Shown here: positions 8,977-17,501 of the stretch, in pieces
How positions within the stretch are numbered: position 1 is the first letter of the stretch
Layout: every line of letters begins with the position of its first letter
Assembly: GCA_028821775.1 (NCBI GenBank)
Contig: JAPKFB010000004.1
Span: forward strand, 1 to 64,000
Length of the DNA: 64,000 nt
Source: Roseibacillus sp.
GTDB taxonomy: Bacteria > Verrucomicrobiota > Verrucomicrobiia > Verrucomicrobiales > Akkermansiaceae
Direction of reading: 5' to 3'
Made by a program: the position numbers and the translations under genes
Notes under the pieces: model-generated
What the model was told of the DNA's origin: nothing
Seen by the model: only the letters and a program-made list of their open reading frames with translations
The model's database searches: none

Positions 8977-10053
8977 TCAGGCCAAGTCCTTCTCGCGAAC
9001 CTCCTCTGAAGGCTTGGGGAACATGCGGGTGAAGAGAAAGACAAGAAAGGCGGTGATCGCGAGAGTGGCGAGAGGCGCAACGCCTTCTTTGAGATCACTC
9101 CCAATGAGATACTGAAGGTTGTCTTCGAGGTCGGGCGTGCGCCGCGCGATGCGGCCGTAAAAGGTGTAGGCGAAAATCCACCCCGAGTGCAGCCCGATCG
9201 GCAGCCAGAGGGAGGAGGTTGCGTAGCGGGCGTAGGCGAGGATGAGGCCCACCACGGTGAGGGAGACAAATTCAAAGAGGACGAGCTCGAAATCCTGGAA
9301 ACGCATCGCGATCGCCTGCAACAGCCGGAACCCTGAAATGCTGCTCTCGGGATCGATGAACATGGCGCCGGCTGGAATCGGTTCTCCTCGCACAAAGACC
9401 GCAACATCGTCAGGTGGTTGCAGGAAGTGGAGGGCTGCAAAGACCAAGGAGACCATGATGATCGCCTTGCCCGGGCGAAAGGTGCGCAAGCAAATGCCGA
9501 GGAAGACTCCGCGAAAGATGATCTCTTCAAGGAGGGACGCGGTGACGGAGGGCCCCACGGACTTTTCCCACGCCTTCTCCCAGGGAATGGGATCCTTGAG
9601 CGTAAACCAGCCCATGGAAAGGAGGAGCCAACCCATGCCGAAGAGAAGGCCGGCGGCGAGGAGGAATCCGATGATGAGCTGCACGGGGCCCCACTTGGAA
9701 TTGCGGAGTGGTTGGCCTTCCGCCTGGGCCACCGCGCGGGACGGCAGGTAGATCGACCAGGGCGAATCGCGGAGAGGCGCGGCCTTGTGCCTGAGCTTCA
9801 TGGAGAAGAGCAAGGGCAGGAGGAGGAGCAGGGCAGCGATGAGGAGGCTGCGCTTGAAGTAAACTGGAAAGTCGGCCTTGCGAGCATGTTCCCCAACGTA
9901 ATCGACCGCCGGGTTGATGCTGGTCTCCAAGGTGAGTTCACCGAGGACCGTTCCTGCATTGTAGAGCCAAGGCGTGAGGAGGGCTGCGAGCAGAAAACAG
10001 GATATGAGGTAGAGCACCAACTTGGTGGCATCGCTTCTCAGCACCCTGATCAC
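8977..10053 (-). CDS. CPBP family intramembrane glutamic protease (Abi/CAAX type)
   Basis: A multi-pass membrane protein with the CPBP (Abi) signature: the catalytic pair in LLEEIIFRGVFLG, the histidine-containing AALHFLQP in a following helix, and SSLWLPIGLHSGWIF near the C-terminus. At least seven hydrophobic segments are visible, starting with LVLYLISCFLLAALL. Members cleave prenylated or other membrane substrates; the bacterial substrate here is unknown. The frame extends upstream to 10152, but the added residues look non-coding, and a GTG at 10053 (or 10044) precedes the first helix, so the start is uncertain by a few codons. It is divergent from the small gene at 10139, leaving an 85-base promoter-sized gap. 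Confidence 0.82.
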   Translation of the reverse strand: MIRVLRSDATKLVLYLISCFLLAALLTPWLYNAGTVLGELTLETSINPAVDYVGEHARKADFPVYFKRSLLIAALLLLLPLLFSMKLRHKAAPLRDSPWSIYLPSRAVAQAEGQPLRNSKWGPVQLIIGFLLAAGLLFGMGWLLLSMGWFTLKDPIPWEKAWEKSVGPSVTASLLEEIIFRGVFLGICLRTFRPGKAIIMVSLVFAALHFLQPPDDVAVFVRGEPIPAGAMFIDPESSISGFRLLQAIAMRFQDFELVLFEFVSLTVVGLILAYARYATSSLWLPIGLHSGWIFAYTFYGRIARRTPDLEDNLQYLIGSDLKEGVAPLATLAITAFLVFLFTRMFPKPSEEVREKDLA

Positions 10054-10138
10054 GGGGCGATGGTTAAGTGGAAAATGCGAAAGGTCAACCTGTGTTTTGT
10101 TCTTGGGATTTGGGCCGGGGACCCTATGGGAGAGGCGT

Positions 10139-10402
10139 ATGCAACAGCACACTTGGCGGGAGCGAACCGAGGAGGGCGTCCGATTTTATCGAGCCTCCCA
10201 CCACGCTTCGTCCTGGATCCTCAGCTCGCAGTTGAAGGGGGAGGAGGAGTGGCAGGCTCACGATCCAATTTCAGCTCATGAATGGCGCCTGCTGCGAGAT
10301 GTTCTCTGGCGCAAATATCAGCGTGGCCGGTGTCCCTGGAAGTTCCTTGAGAAGATCGATGTTCTCCTTGAGGATATGGATGACGGCGAACCGAAGAATT
10401 AG
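10139..10402 (+). CDS. Small conserved-looking cytoplasmic protein coupled to bioA
   Basis: An 87-residue soluble protein with no signal or membrane helix, rich in Trp, Arg and Glu. It begins MQQHTWRERTEEG and contains HDPISAHEWRLLRDVLWRKY and RGRCPWKFLEKIDVLLE. The ATG at 10139 has a good ribosome-binding site (GGGAGAGG, about 4 bases upstream), one of the clearer ones in the window. The stop is 3 bases before the GTG of bioA, so the two are very likely translationally coupled. From memory, similar small proteins occur in other Verrucomicrobia, but I cannot name a family or function. Its constant neighbour here suggests, without proving, a link with biotin synthesis or its transcript. Confidence 0.7.
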   Translation: MQQHTWRERTEEGVRFYRASHHASSWILSSQLKGEEEWQAHDPISAHEWRLLRDVLWRKYQRGRCPWKFLEKIDVLLEDMDDGEPKN

Positions 10403-10405
10403 TTT

Positions 10406-11698
10406 GTGAGCGAAGACGCGGCCAGATGGCAGGAGTGGGATCGGTTTCATTGCTGGCACCCCTTTACCCAGCATGCGGAATGGGGTGCGGGAGAGGACGA
10501 ACCTCTGCTTCTGGTCGGGGGCGAAGGGGCGTGGCTCGTCGACTCGGAGGGACGGAGATACTTTGATGGCAATTCAAGCATTTGGACCAACATTCACGGC
10601 CACCGGCATCCCGTGATCGATGGCGCGGTGCGGGCGCAATTGGATCGGGTGGCTCACACCTCCTTTCTCGGTGCGGGCAATCCCCGTGCCGCCGAGCTGG
10701 CCAAGCGATTGGTCGATTTGTTCCCTCAGGGAACACTGGAGCGGGTTTTCTTTTCTGATGATGGGTCCACTGCGGTGGAAGCTGCGGTGAAGATGGCGAT
10801 TCAGTATCGCCAGCAGTCGGGCCAGGAAAAGAAGACTGGTTTCGTGGCCTTTGAAAATGGCTATCACGGAGATACGATGGGTGCATCCTCGCTGGGTGGC
10901 GTGTCGCAGTTCTTCGAACGCTTTCGGAGCTTTGGCTTTCCGGTTACTCACGTGGCTTCCATGGAGGAATTGCGGGACCTTCCCCTGGAACGAGTCGAAG
11001 ACTTGGCGGCAGTCGTGATTGAGCCCCTGATCCAGGGTGTGAACGAAATGCGTCCCTGGCCGGCGGGACGATTGGCGGAGTTGCGTGCTTGGTGCGATGC
11101 CCAGGACGTGCACTTGATCCTCGACGAAGTGATGACGGGTTTTGGTCGCACGGGCACGATGTTCGCCTGTGAGCAGGAAAATGTGATCCCGGATTTTCTC
11201 TGCCTGGCGAAAGGCTTGACCGGAGGCTACCTGCCGTTGGCTGCCACCCTGACAACCGCGAAGGTATTCGAGGCCTTCCTCGGGGATGCGGAACGCACAT
11301 TCTACTATGGGCATAGTTATACCGGGAATCAGCTGGGCTGTGCCGCAGCCCTTGCGAGCCTTGACGTCTTTGACCAGGAGCGCGTCCTTGAACGCCTTCC
11401 GTCCCGGATCGACGCCCTGCGATGCGGCCTGGCTGCGATTGGCAATCCGGCGGTCTACGAAGTGCGGCAGTGCGGCCTGATCGCGGGAATCGAATTGCGT
11501 CAGGAAGATCGCAAACGGTTTCCGGCGGAGGATCGGATCGGCGCGCGGGTGTGCAGGGCGGCGCGGGCATTTGGGCTCCTCACCAGGGCGATCCGGGACA
11601 CCATCGTTCTCATGCCCCCCTTGTGCAGCGCGCCGGAGGAGATCACCCAAGCCTGCGAGGCTCTGGGACTGGCAATCGCAGAAGTTTGCGGGGAATGA
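10406..11698 (+). CDS. bioA: Adenosylmethionine-8-amino-7-oxononanoate aminotransferase
   Basis: BioA is a PLP enzyme that makes 7,8-diaminopelargonate from KAPA with S-adenosylmethionine as amino donor, a late step in biotin synthesis. Family markers include DRFHCWHPFTQHAEW, the FDGNSSIWTNIHGH stretch, FSDDGSTAVEAAVKMA, YHGDTMGASSLGG, ILDEVMTGFGRTG and the PLP lysine in CLAKGLTGGYLPLA. Its length of 430 residues is normal. The start is GTG at 10406, three bases after the small upstream gene, with no separate ribosome-binding site. No bioB, bioD or bioF is visible, so the biotin genes are split in this genome or partly absent. Confidence 0.93.
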   Translation: MSEDAARWQEWDRFHCWHPFTQHAEWGAGEDEPLLLVGGEGAWLVDSEGRRYFDGNSSIWTNIHGHRHPVIDGAVRAQLDRVAHTSFLGAGNPRAAELAKRLVDLFPQGTLERVFFSDDGSTAVEAAVKMAIQYRQQSGQEKKTGFVAFENGYHGDTMGASSLGGVSQFFERFRSFGFPVTHVASMEELRDLPLERVEDLAAVVIEPLIQGVNEMRPWPAGRLAELRAWCDAQDVHLILDEVMTGFGRTGTMFACEQENVIPDFLCLAKGLTGGYLPLAATLTTAKVFEAFLGDAERTFYYGHSYTGNQLGCAAALASLDVFDQERVLERLPSRIDALRCGLAAIGNPAVYEVRQCGLIAGIELRQEDRKRFPAEDRIGARVCRAARAFGLLTRAIRDTIVLMPPLCSAPEEITQACEALGLAIAEVCGE

Positions 11699-11775
11699 GC
11701 CCGCTCGGGGCCAAGCCCGGACTGGGCGATTGACAGTTACGGGCAAGAGGCGTAGTTAGCACACCCCATTGCGAC

Positions 11776-11852
11776 GGCGGCGTAGCCAAGTGGCCTAAGG
11801 CGACGGTTTGCAAAACCGTTATTCGGCGGTTCGAATCCGCCCGCCGCCTCCA
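11776..11852 (+). tRNA. tRNA-Cys (GCA)
   Basis: A complete cloverleaf can be drawn. The acceptor stem pairs GGCGGCG (11776-11782) with CGCCGCC (11842-11848), then T and an encoded CCA (11850-11852). The anticodon stem ACGGT/ACCGT flanks the loop TTGCAAA, giving anticodon GCA. The T arm is GGCGG-TTCGAAT-CCGCC. The CCA end is genomically encoded. No repeated copy of the tRNA 3' end was seen downstream, so there is no sign of integration at this site. Confidence 0.95.
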
Positions 11853-12211
11853 GCAAAAACAGCTTAATGCTAATGAATTGCGATGATGGTTGAAGCTTGA
11901 GGCGCTCATCGGAATGTGCATGAAACCGCGTCATTACGCACCAAAACGAGGGCAGTAAACGGGTAGTAGAATTAGTGGCCTTCATTTTTCGCCTGGCGAG
12001 CTGACTGTAGACCTCCCCTGCCCCGCCCTCTGTCTCAGGATTCGGACACTACGAGGTGCGAGGAGAAAGCGGACCACTCGGGGAGCTTGTGAGCAACTCG
12101 CAGGATATCTTGCCAGCAAGTGGATAGCTGGGTGAGTTAGGGTGGGTTGTTGAGCGGTCGATCCTGTCGAGAGCTGCGCACGATCCGAAGGCGCAGACCG
12201 GGGACTCGATC
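11853..12211. other. Gene-free stretch between tRNA-Cys and tdh
   Basis: About 360 bases with no convincing open frame on either strand. It includes the 3' flanks of both the tRNA (plus) and tdh (minus). I see no strong hairpin with a T-run, no repeat shared with the rest of the window and no att-like duplication of the tRNA end. Confidence 0.4.
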
Positions 12212-13240
12212 TCAGGAGGACCAGTCGAGGACGATTTTCCCGGATTTTCCGGAGCGCATGGTCTCAAAGGCGTGCGCAAATTCGGAGGCGGGAAGCTCGT
12301 GCGTGATGACGGCGCTGGTATCGAGCCCGGCGCGCACCATGGCACTCATCTTATACCAAGTCTCAAACATTTCGCGGCCGTAGATCCCTTTGAGGACGAG
12401 CCCCTTGAAAATGACGAGGTCGAAGTCGATCTTGAGACGCTCAGGAAAAATCCCGAGGAGAGAAACTTTGGCGCCGTGGGAAGAGTGGGTGAGAATGTCC
12501 TGAAGGCCGGAGGGATGGCCCGACATCTCAAGACCCACGTCGAAGCCCTCCTTCATCTCGAGCTCGTCTTTGACTGCGGCGAGGGACTCTTTGGCGACAT
12601 TGACCACGCGGGTCGCGCCCAACTGTTTGGCGAGCTTGAGACGGTAGGGATTCACGTCGGTGACGACGACATGGCGCGCACCGGCGAACTTGCAAACTGC
12701 GGCGGCCATGCAACCGATTGGTCCCGCGCCAGTGATGAGGACATCCTCGGCCACCAGATCCCAGGAGAGCGCGGTGTGTACCGCATTGCCCAGCGGATCG
12801 AAGGTAGCGGCCAGATTCTCGGAGATGGCGGGATCGAGTTTGTAGACGTTGCGGTAGGGGAGGGAGAGAAATTCGGCAAAGGCTCCGGGGCGATTGACGC
12901 CCACCCCTTCCGTGTTGGGACAGAGATGACGTCGGCCGGCGAGACAATTGCGGCACCGTCCACAAACGAGATGGCCTTCGCCGGAAACATAGTCGCCGGG
13001 GGCGAGGTCGGTCACGCCCGAGCCGACCTGTTCGATATAGCCGCAAAATTCGTGGCCCACCGTCATGGGCACGGGAATTGTTTTCTGCGCCCACGGGTCC
13101 CAGTTCCAGATGTGGAGGTCGGTTCCGCAGATTGCGGTCTTGGAAATCCGAATGAGGACATCCATGGGGCCGATCTCGGGCACAGGAACGTCGAGGAGTT
13201 CCAGGCCGGGTTCGGGGCGGGATTTTACGAGGGCACGCAC
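12212..13240 (-). CDS. tdh: L-threonine 3-dehydrogenase
   Basis: A zinc-dependent medium-chain dehydrogenase that oxidises L-threonine to 2-amino-3-ketobutyrate using NAD+. Identity to the Escherichia coli type is obvious: [15 protein letters not shown] with the catalytic Cys, [13 protein letters not shown], the structural zinc cluster [39 protein letters not shown], the Rossmann [12 protein letters not shown] and [14 protein letters not shown]. From GTG 13240 the protein has 342 residues, matching the family (341-343). The frame stays open to an ATG at 13342, but that would overlap the divergent rsgA start and add an unrelated N-terminus. The partner kbl is not adjacent. Confidence 0.95.
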   Translation of the reverse strand: MRALVKSRPEPGLELLDVPVPEIGPMDVLIRISKTAICGTDLHIWNWDPWAQKTIPVPMTVGHEFCGYIEQVGSGVTDLAPGDYVSGEGHLVCGRCRNCLAGRRHLCPNTEGVGVNRPGAFAEFLSLPYRNVYKLDPAISENLAATFDPLGNAVHTALSWDLVAEDVLITGAGPIGCMAAAVCKFAGARHVVVTDVNPYRLKLAKQLGATRVVNVAKESLAAVKDELEMKEGFDVGLEMSGHPSGLQDILTHSSHGAKVSLLGIFPERLKIDFDLVIFKGLVLKGIYGREMFETWYKMSAMVRAGLDTSAVITHELPASEFAHAFETMRSGKSGKIVLDWSS

Positions 13241-13340
13241 AGGAGCGGTTGAAACCGCGAATGGGCGCAAATGCACGCGAAATTTTTGGAGAGAAGATTT
13301 CGGTTTCCAGTGGGAGCGTTTCGGACGAACCTCAAGACTC

Positions 13341-14444
13341 ATGACTCTCGAAGACCTAGGCTGGAATCAGTTTTTTGCTGGAGAGTTTCCCCCATACGCG
13401 GAGAAGGGCTACCTGCCTGGGAGATTGATCCGTGAGACCAAGATCAATTTCAGTGCATTGTTGGATGGCGGCGAAGATCTCGATTGTGTCCTGGGGGGGA
13501 AGTTGTGGCATGAGGCGGAGACGGATGCCGAATTGCCGGCGGTGGGTGATTGGGTTGCCCTGGATCGCGGCCGAGAGGGCGACGAGGTGATCATTCGGGC
13601 GAGGTTGCCACGGCAATCGAAGTTTTCGCGCAAGGTTCCGGGGAAGAGTGCGGAGGAACAGGTCATCGCCGCCAATGTGGATGTCGTGGTGGTGGTGACC
13701 GACCCCGGCTCCGATTACAATCCGCGGCGCATCGAGCGATACCTGACCTTGATTGATCGTTGCGGGGCAAAACCGGTGGTCCTGCTGAACAAGGCCGATC
13801 TCTTTCCGGCGGAGCATTGTGAGGCTGTTGCGGAGGAGCTGCGAACCCTCAGCGACTCCGCGGAAGTATTTGTGACCAGTGCGGTCGATCAGGAGGGTCT
13901 GAAGGTGGCCAAGAGCTATTTGCAACGGGGAACGACCATCACCCTGGTGGGCTCAAGCGGGGTGGGGAAATCCACGCTGGTGAATCAACTTCTGGGTGGC
14001 GAGTGGCTGGATACGAGCGAGGTCAATGAGGTGACTGGTCGCGGGCGTCATACCACCACCGCGCGGGAACTGATTGTGTTGCCCGATGGAGGAATGCTCA
14101 TCGACAATCCGGGCGTCCGTGAGATTCAGATGTGGACCGACGAAGCAACACTGCGGGAGAGCTTTTCAGAGATTGAAGGGCTTGGGCAACAGTGTCGCTT
14201 CACGGATTGCAAGCATCAGACGGATGCGGGTTGCGCCATTCGCGCGGCGGTGGAGAACGGGGCCCTGGATCCGGAGCGCTATGAAAGCTATCTCAAGTTG
14301 GAAGAGGAGATCGAAGCCCTGAACAAGAGACGGAAAAAGCGACAGATGACGACCGAACGCCGGGCCAAGAGGAACCACAAGGTGAAGGCCCGGAATCTCG
14401 CGGACCGGATCGATCTGCAGAAGGAGGAGAGGGGCGAGCAGTAG
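13341..14444 (+). CDS. rsgA: Ribosome small subunit-dependent GTPase A
   Basis: RsgA (YjeQ) is a circularly permuted GTPase that helps mature the 30S subunit. The permutation is visible: the G4 motif LNKADLF precedes the G1 P-loop [17 protein letters not shown], followed by [13 protein letters not shown] and [12 protein letters not shown] (G3). An N-terminal OB domain and a C-terminal zinc knuckle ([16 protein letters not shown]) complete the family plan. The C-terminal tail is very basic ([19 protein letters not shown]), fitting rRNA contact. The start is ATG 13341 (367 aa); upstream in-frame codons overlap tdh and are not family-like. It is divergent from tdh across about 100 bases. Confidence 0.94.
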   Translation: MTLEDLGWNQFFAGEFPPYAEKGYLPGRLIRETKINFSALLDGGEDLDCVLGGKLWHEAETDAELPAVGDWVALDRGREGDEVIIRARLPRQSKFSRKVPGKSAEEQVIAANVDVVVVVTDPGSDYNPRRIERYLTLIDRCGAKPVVLLNKADLFPAEHCEAVAEELRTLSDSAEVFVTSAVDQEGLKVAKSYLQRGTTITLVGSSGVGKSTLVNQLLGGEWLDTSEVNEVTGRGRHTTTARELIVLPDGGMLIDNPGVREIQMWTDEATLRESFSEIEGLGQQCRFTDCKHQTDAGCAIRAAVENGALDPERYESYLKLEEEIEALNKRRKKRQMTTERRAKRNHKVKARNLADRIDLQKEERGEQ

Positions 14445-14662
14445 GATCCGACTTCTTCCGCGCGGCGGGCCAGGCCGAGACAAGCCGTGGCGGGACGTCA
14501 GAGAAAAAAATTAGAAAGATGTGCATGCGCCCGAGGGAGGATCGTCAAGGACCGGACAGATACAGGACAGGGACATCGGTAGCCCGGGAAGCAGGTTAGC
14601 CCTCTTCCCGGTTGCCATTTTAAGGGGGAGCAGTTGAAGAGCGGAGGGAGGACAGGGGGCAG

Positions 14663-14691
14663 AAAAGAGGCCCTGCCTGAGCAGAGCCTCT
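14663..14691 (-). terminator. Intrinsic terminator after the glycine-zipper lipoprotein gene
   Basis: Read on the minus strand, AGAGGC (14691-14686) pairs with GCCTCT (14671-14666). One mismatch then leads to an inner GCAG/CTGC stem of four pairs around a 4-base loop. The stem runs straight into TTTTCT. It sits about 30 bases past the TGA at 14723, as expected for a terminator of that gene. The remaining bases between rsgA and this hairpin hold no obvious gene. Confidence 0.7.
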
Positions 14692-14722
14692 GAGAGGGAA
14701 GACGATTGAGGTCCGAACGCTC

Positions 14723-15163
14723 TCAGGGAATGCGGAAGATCTGGCCGTTGCTGGGATCCTTCGCGTAGTCGCCACTGGCGAAGGGTTGGCCGGTCTTGGG
14801 ATTCTTGCTGATGTCGATCAGGTTGTTCGGCTTAAAGGGGCTGATGATCTGGAAGGGATCCTGCGTCTTGTATCCCGTGGGATGATGTCTACTGGTTTTG
14901 GGCCGGGAAGGTTTTTGACTCTCTTTCTTTTTGTCGTGTTGCTCCTTGAGCGCGGCGGCGCCAGCTCCGGCGGCTGCTCCGAGGGCGGCTCCCTTGAGGA
15001 CGTCGCCACGATCGTCACCAGCGAGGGCGCCAATCGCGCCCCCGGCGAGGGCTCCCACCCCGGCACCCTGGGCTTGGTAGGGCGTGCAGGAGGAGAAAGA
15101 CACAAGCGAGGCCGCGGCCAGGGCGGTCACGGCGGGGCGGAATAGTTTGGTTGTTGAGGTCAT
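14723..15163 (-). CDS. Glycine-zipper lipoprotein
   Basis: A 146-residue exported protein. The N-terminal signal peptide ends in a lipobox-like VSFSSC (Cys near residue 27), indicating a lipid-anchored protein. It is followed by a classic glycine-zipper stretch, AGVGALAGGAIGALAG, then a second one, LKGAALGAAAGAGAAAL. These resemble the Gly-zipper 2TM domains that insert in outer-membrane structures. The C-terminal half is Lys/Pro-rich and ends with a GDYAKDPSNGQIFRIP tail. The gene is alone on its transcript and has its own terminator. A structural or stress-related outer-membrane role is possible, but the exact function is unknown. Confidence 0.75.
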   Translation of the reverse strand: MTSTTKLFRPAVTALAAASLVSFSSCTPYQAQGAGVGALAGGAIGALAGDDRGDVLKGAALGAAAGAGAAALKEQHDKKKESQKPSRPKTSRHHPTGYKTQDPFQIISPFKPNNLIDISKNPKTGQPFASGDYAKDPSNGQIFRIP

Positions 15164-15249
15164 GGCTCGAGTCTGGCAACGGACTGAATAGTTTGGACCC
15201 TCAAAGGATAGAGTCGACTACTTTCAGGCGCTACCTTAAATTGCTTTTT

Positions 15250-16068
15250 TTAGCGGATCATCTCGCGGAGCAAGAGGCTGATTTTTTGCAACTTAGAGAT
15301 GCGATAGCGCCGATCGAAGACCTGGAATTGATCCTTCTCCATTTTGACCAGGAGCGCGTGGTAGATCCTGCGCATGATTTCGGTGGCGCGCATCGCGCGC
15401 CGATCGCCGGGCGGCAGATGATCGACGCACTCCTGGTAGAGGCCTTTCGCTCGTTCGGCTTGAAACTTCATGAGAGCGAGAAAGCGGCCGTCGTAAACCC
15501 GTCCGATGAGATCGCGCTCGGTGTACTGAAATCGGTTCAGGTCGGCGAGGGGGAGGTAAATGCGGCCGCTGTTAGAGAGGTCCTCCCCGACATCCCGCAT
15601 GATGTTGGTGAGTTGCAGGCAGTAGCCGAGAGAGATCGAGTAGGCCTCGGCCTGCTTACTCCCACCAAGGAGGGGAACCAGGACGAGACCGACCGCTGAG
15701 GCCACCTGGTAACAGTATCGCTGGAGATCTTGCCAAGTCCCGAAGCGCTGCGGGACGAGGTCGGATTCGCAACCGCGAATGATAAGAAGAAGAAGCTCGG
15801 GATCGACCTGATAGCGCTCCCGCATGGCGACCACTTCTGCCTGAAGACTCTCGGGGGGATTGTCGGTGCGCGAAAGAGCCTCTTTCCAAGCGTTCAGGCC
15901 GGCCTGTCGTTCTCCCTTGGACTTGCCCAGGTCGTCGGCAATGTCATCAATAACGCGGCAAAAGGCGTAGAACGAATTGAGGTCTGCCCGGCGCTCCTTG
16001 GGCACGCAGGCGAAGGCGAAGGTGAGATTCGATTTCGCCAGGCGAGTGATATCGGCGGCATCGCTCAT
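15250..16068 (-). CDS. Squalene/phytoene synthase family protein (HpnC/HpnD-like)
   Basis: A 272-residue all-helical trans-prenyltransferase that condenses two isoprenyl diphosphates head to head. Both metal-binding Asp motifs are present: YAFCRVIDDIADD near the N-terminus and NIMRDVGEDLSN in the second half. RYCYQVASAVGLVLVP lies between them and GRIYLPLADLNRFQ follows the second. The length fits the HpnC/HpnD presqualene-diphosphate synthases of hopanoid pathways better than full-length eukaryotic squalene synthases, but a phytoene synthase cannot be excluded. It starts at ATG 16068, with GAGG about 10 bases upstream. It is 18 bases downstream of lepB on the same strand and probably shares its transcript. 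No hopanoid cyclase operon is next to it. Confidence 0.87.
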   Translation of the reverse strand: MSDAADITRLAKSNLTFAFACVPKERRADLNSFYAFCRVIDDIADDLGKSKGERQAGLNAWKEALSRTDNPPESLQAEVVAMRERYQVDPELLLLIIRGCESDLVPQRFGTWQDLQRYCYQVASAVGLVLVPLLGGSKQAEAYSISLGYCLQLTNIMRDVGEDLSNSGRIYLPLADLNRFQYTERDLIGRVYDGRFLALMKFQAERAKGLYQECVDHLPPGDRRAMRATEIMRRIYHALLVKMEKDQFQVFDRRYRISKLQKISLLLREMIR

Positions 16069-16086
16069 ACTGTGTGACCTCGTCGC

Positions 16087-17334
16087 TTACCTGACGAAAC
16101 CCCAGTGGCCGGAAGTAAAGGGCCAGAGCGAAAGGAGGGCGGGACCGACCAGGTTGTATTCTTTGACGGGTCCCCAATAGCGGGAGTCCAGCGAGTCGTC
16201 GGTATTGTCGCCCATGGCAAAGTACTCCTGGTAGAGTTGAGCTTCGATATTGTTTTTCTTCACCTCGAGCAGTTCAGTTCTCGTTCGGAGGTTCACGACA
16301 TCCGAGGGATCATCAATCCAACGGGGTTCCCGGTCGTGTCGGCCGCCGCCGCGGGCGAATTCGTATCCCGGGTTTCCCTCGAAGCGTCCCTCGTGTCGCA
16401 TGACCAGTTGGAGGCTTTTTTCCTTGGCGGGATCACCGTCGATATAGAGGTCGCTGCCCACGATTTTGAGGGAGTCTCCAGGCACTCCGACGAGGCGTTT
16501 GATATAGTGTGAGCCTGCCCCCTGGGGAGAGTCGGAGCGGTTCTTGATGCCTTCGATGCCGCGGGTGTCGAAGACGAAGACTTCCCCGCGTTTCGGACGG
16601 CGGAAATTGTAGGAGATCTTGTCCACCAGGACGAGGTCACCGCTGGTGGTGCTTCCGGAGAGCACGGTCCCGGCGGGCACATAGTAGCGCCTCTGCCCGG
16701 TCTGGGGATCCTGTTTGATCTTGATGGCATCCTTCAACCCGAGCACGTCCCAGACGACGCTCTTGGGTGCGCCCACCTTGAAGGTGCCATCGGTGAAGTG
16801 AAGGTAGGTGACGGTGAAGAACTGCCATCGTTGGCGCTGGATGATGGCCTCACCCGGATCACCGCGGAAGTAGCGGTCGCGCGTGATCTCCTTGTGGAAG
16901 TATTTACGGCCCTTGAAGACCGCGTCAAATCCTTGCCCGATCCAGGAGGGAAACTCCTCCTTGTCCATTTTCTTTCCGACGATCCCGTTGAGGGTCGGTT
17001 GCATGGAGCCGGTGGGGATGCGGAAGGGTTGTAGGAAATAGGCTCGAATGCCGAGCGCAATCACGATCGCCACAAAGAAGACCTCGATGTTTTCCTCGAT
17101 CGCATTGGGGCGGCGGTATCGTGGGAGGGCGCGTTCACAGGCCTGCGTGACAAGTTTCTCGGCGGCTTTGACCCCCTCCTGATCGCTGGCCTTGATGGCC
17201 TTGTGGAGTTCAGTGCGGGCGCTTTCGATCTGAGTCACCTTCTCGTCTTCAAGAAGGTCCCTCTTGTAGTTGAGAAACTTCTTGGCGCCTTTGTGGAGGA
17301 GCTTGGCTTCTTTCTTCCAGCGGGGAGCAAACAT
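16087..17334 (-). CDS. lepB: Signal peptidase I with N-terminal extension
   Basis: Signal peptidase I cleaves signal peptides from exported proteins at the outer face of the inner membrane. The Ser/Lys dyad is clear: Ser110 in FRIPTGSMQPTLNG, right after a transmembrane helix (about residues 84-100), and Lys279 in YIKRLVGVPGD. The C-terminal GDNTDDSLDSRYWG is the conserved box E. At 415 residues the protein is longer than the usual 300-330. About 80 charged, helical residues precede the single N-terminal membrane helix, and there is a large insertion between the dyad residues (about 120-235). The start is ATG 17334. It is upstream of the squalene/phytoene synthase gene. Confidence 0.93.
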   Translation of the reverse strand: MFAPRWKKEAKLLHKGAKKFLNYKRDLLEDEKVTQIESARTELHKAIKASDQEGVKAAEKLVTQACERALPRYRRPNAIEENIEVFFVAIVIALGIRAYFLQPFRIPTGSMQPTLNGIVGKKMDKEEFPSWIGQGFDAVFKGRKYFHKEITRDRYFRGDPGEAIIQRQRWQFFTVTYLHFTDGTFKVGAPKSVVWDVLGLKDAIKIKQDPQTGQRRYYVPAGTVLSGSTTSGDLVLVDKISYNFRRPKRGEVFVFDTRGIEGIKNRSDSPQGAGSHYIKRLVGVPGDSLKIVGSDLYIDGDPAKEKSLQLVMRHEGRFEGNPGYEFARGGGRHDREPRWIDDPSDVVNLRTRTELLEVKKNNIEAQLYQEYFAMGDNTDDSLDSRYWGPVKEYNLVGPALLSLWPFTSGHWGFVR

Positions 17335-17501
17335 GTGGGGCAGTAGTCGGTTATCGGGTGCCGGGGAGCGGCTGTTTGCGGGAGAGCGGTGGGCTTGTCC
17401 CTGTGGAGCAGGGCGGAGCCGGGGGAGAGAAGATCACAGATTTCGAGGAATACACGGATTTTTCGGTGCGGAAGAGCGGTGCGAGGATTCCGTGGCGGTG
17501 A

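Noticed and set aside
11776-12211. Integration site at tRNA-Cys
   Set aside because: No duplicated tRNA 3' end, integrase or change of gene style downstream.
12212-13342. ATG 13342 as the start of tdh
   Set aside because: It would overlap the rsgA start and add 34 unrelated residues; GTG 13240 gives the family length of 342.
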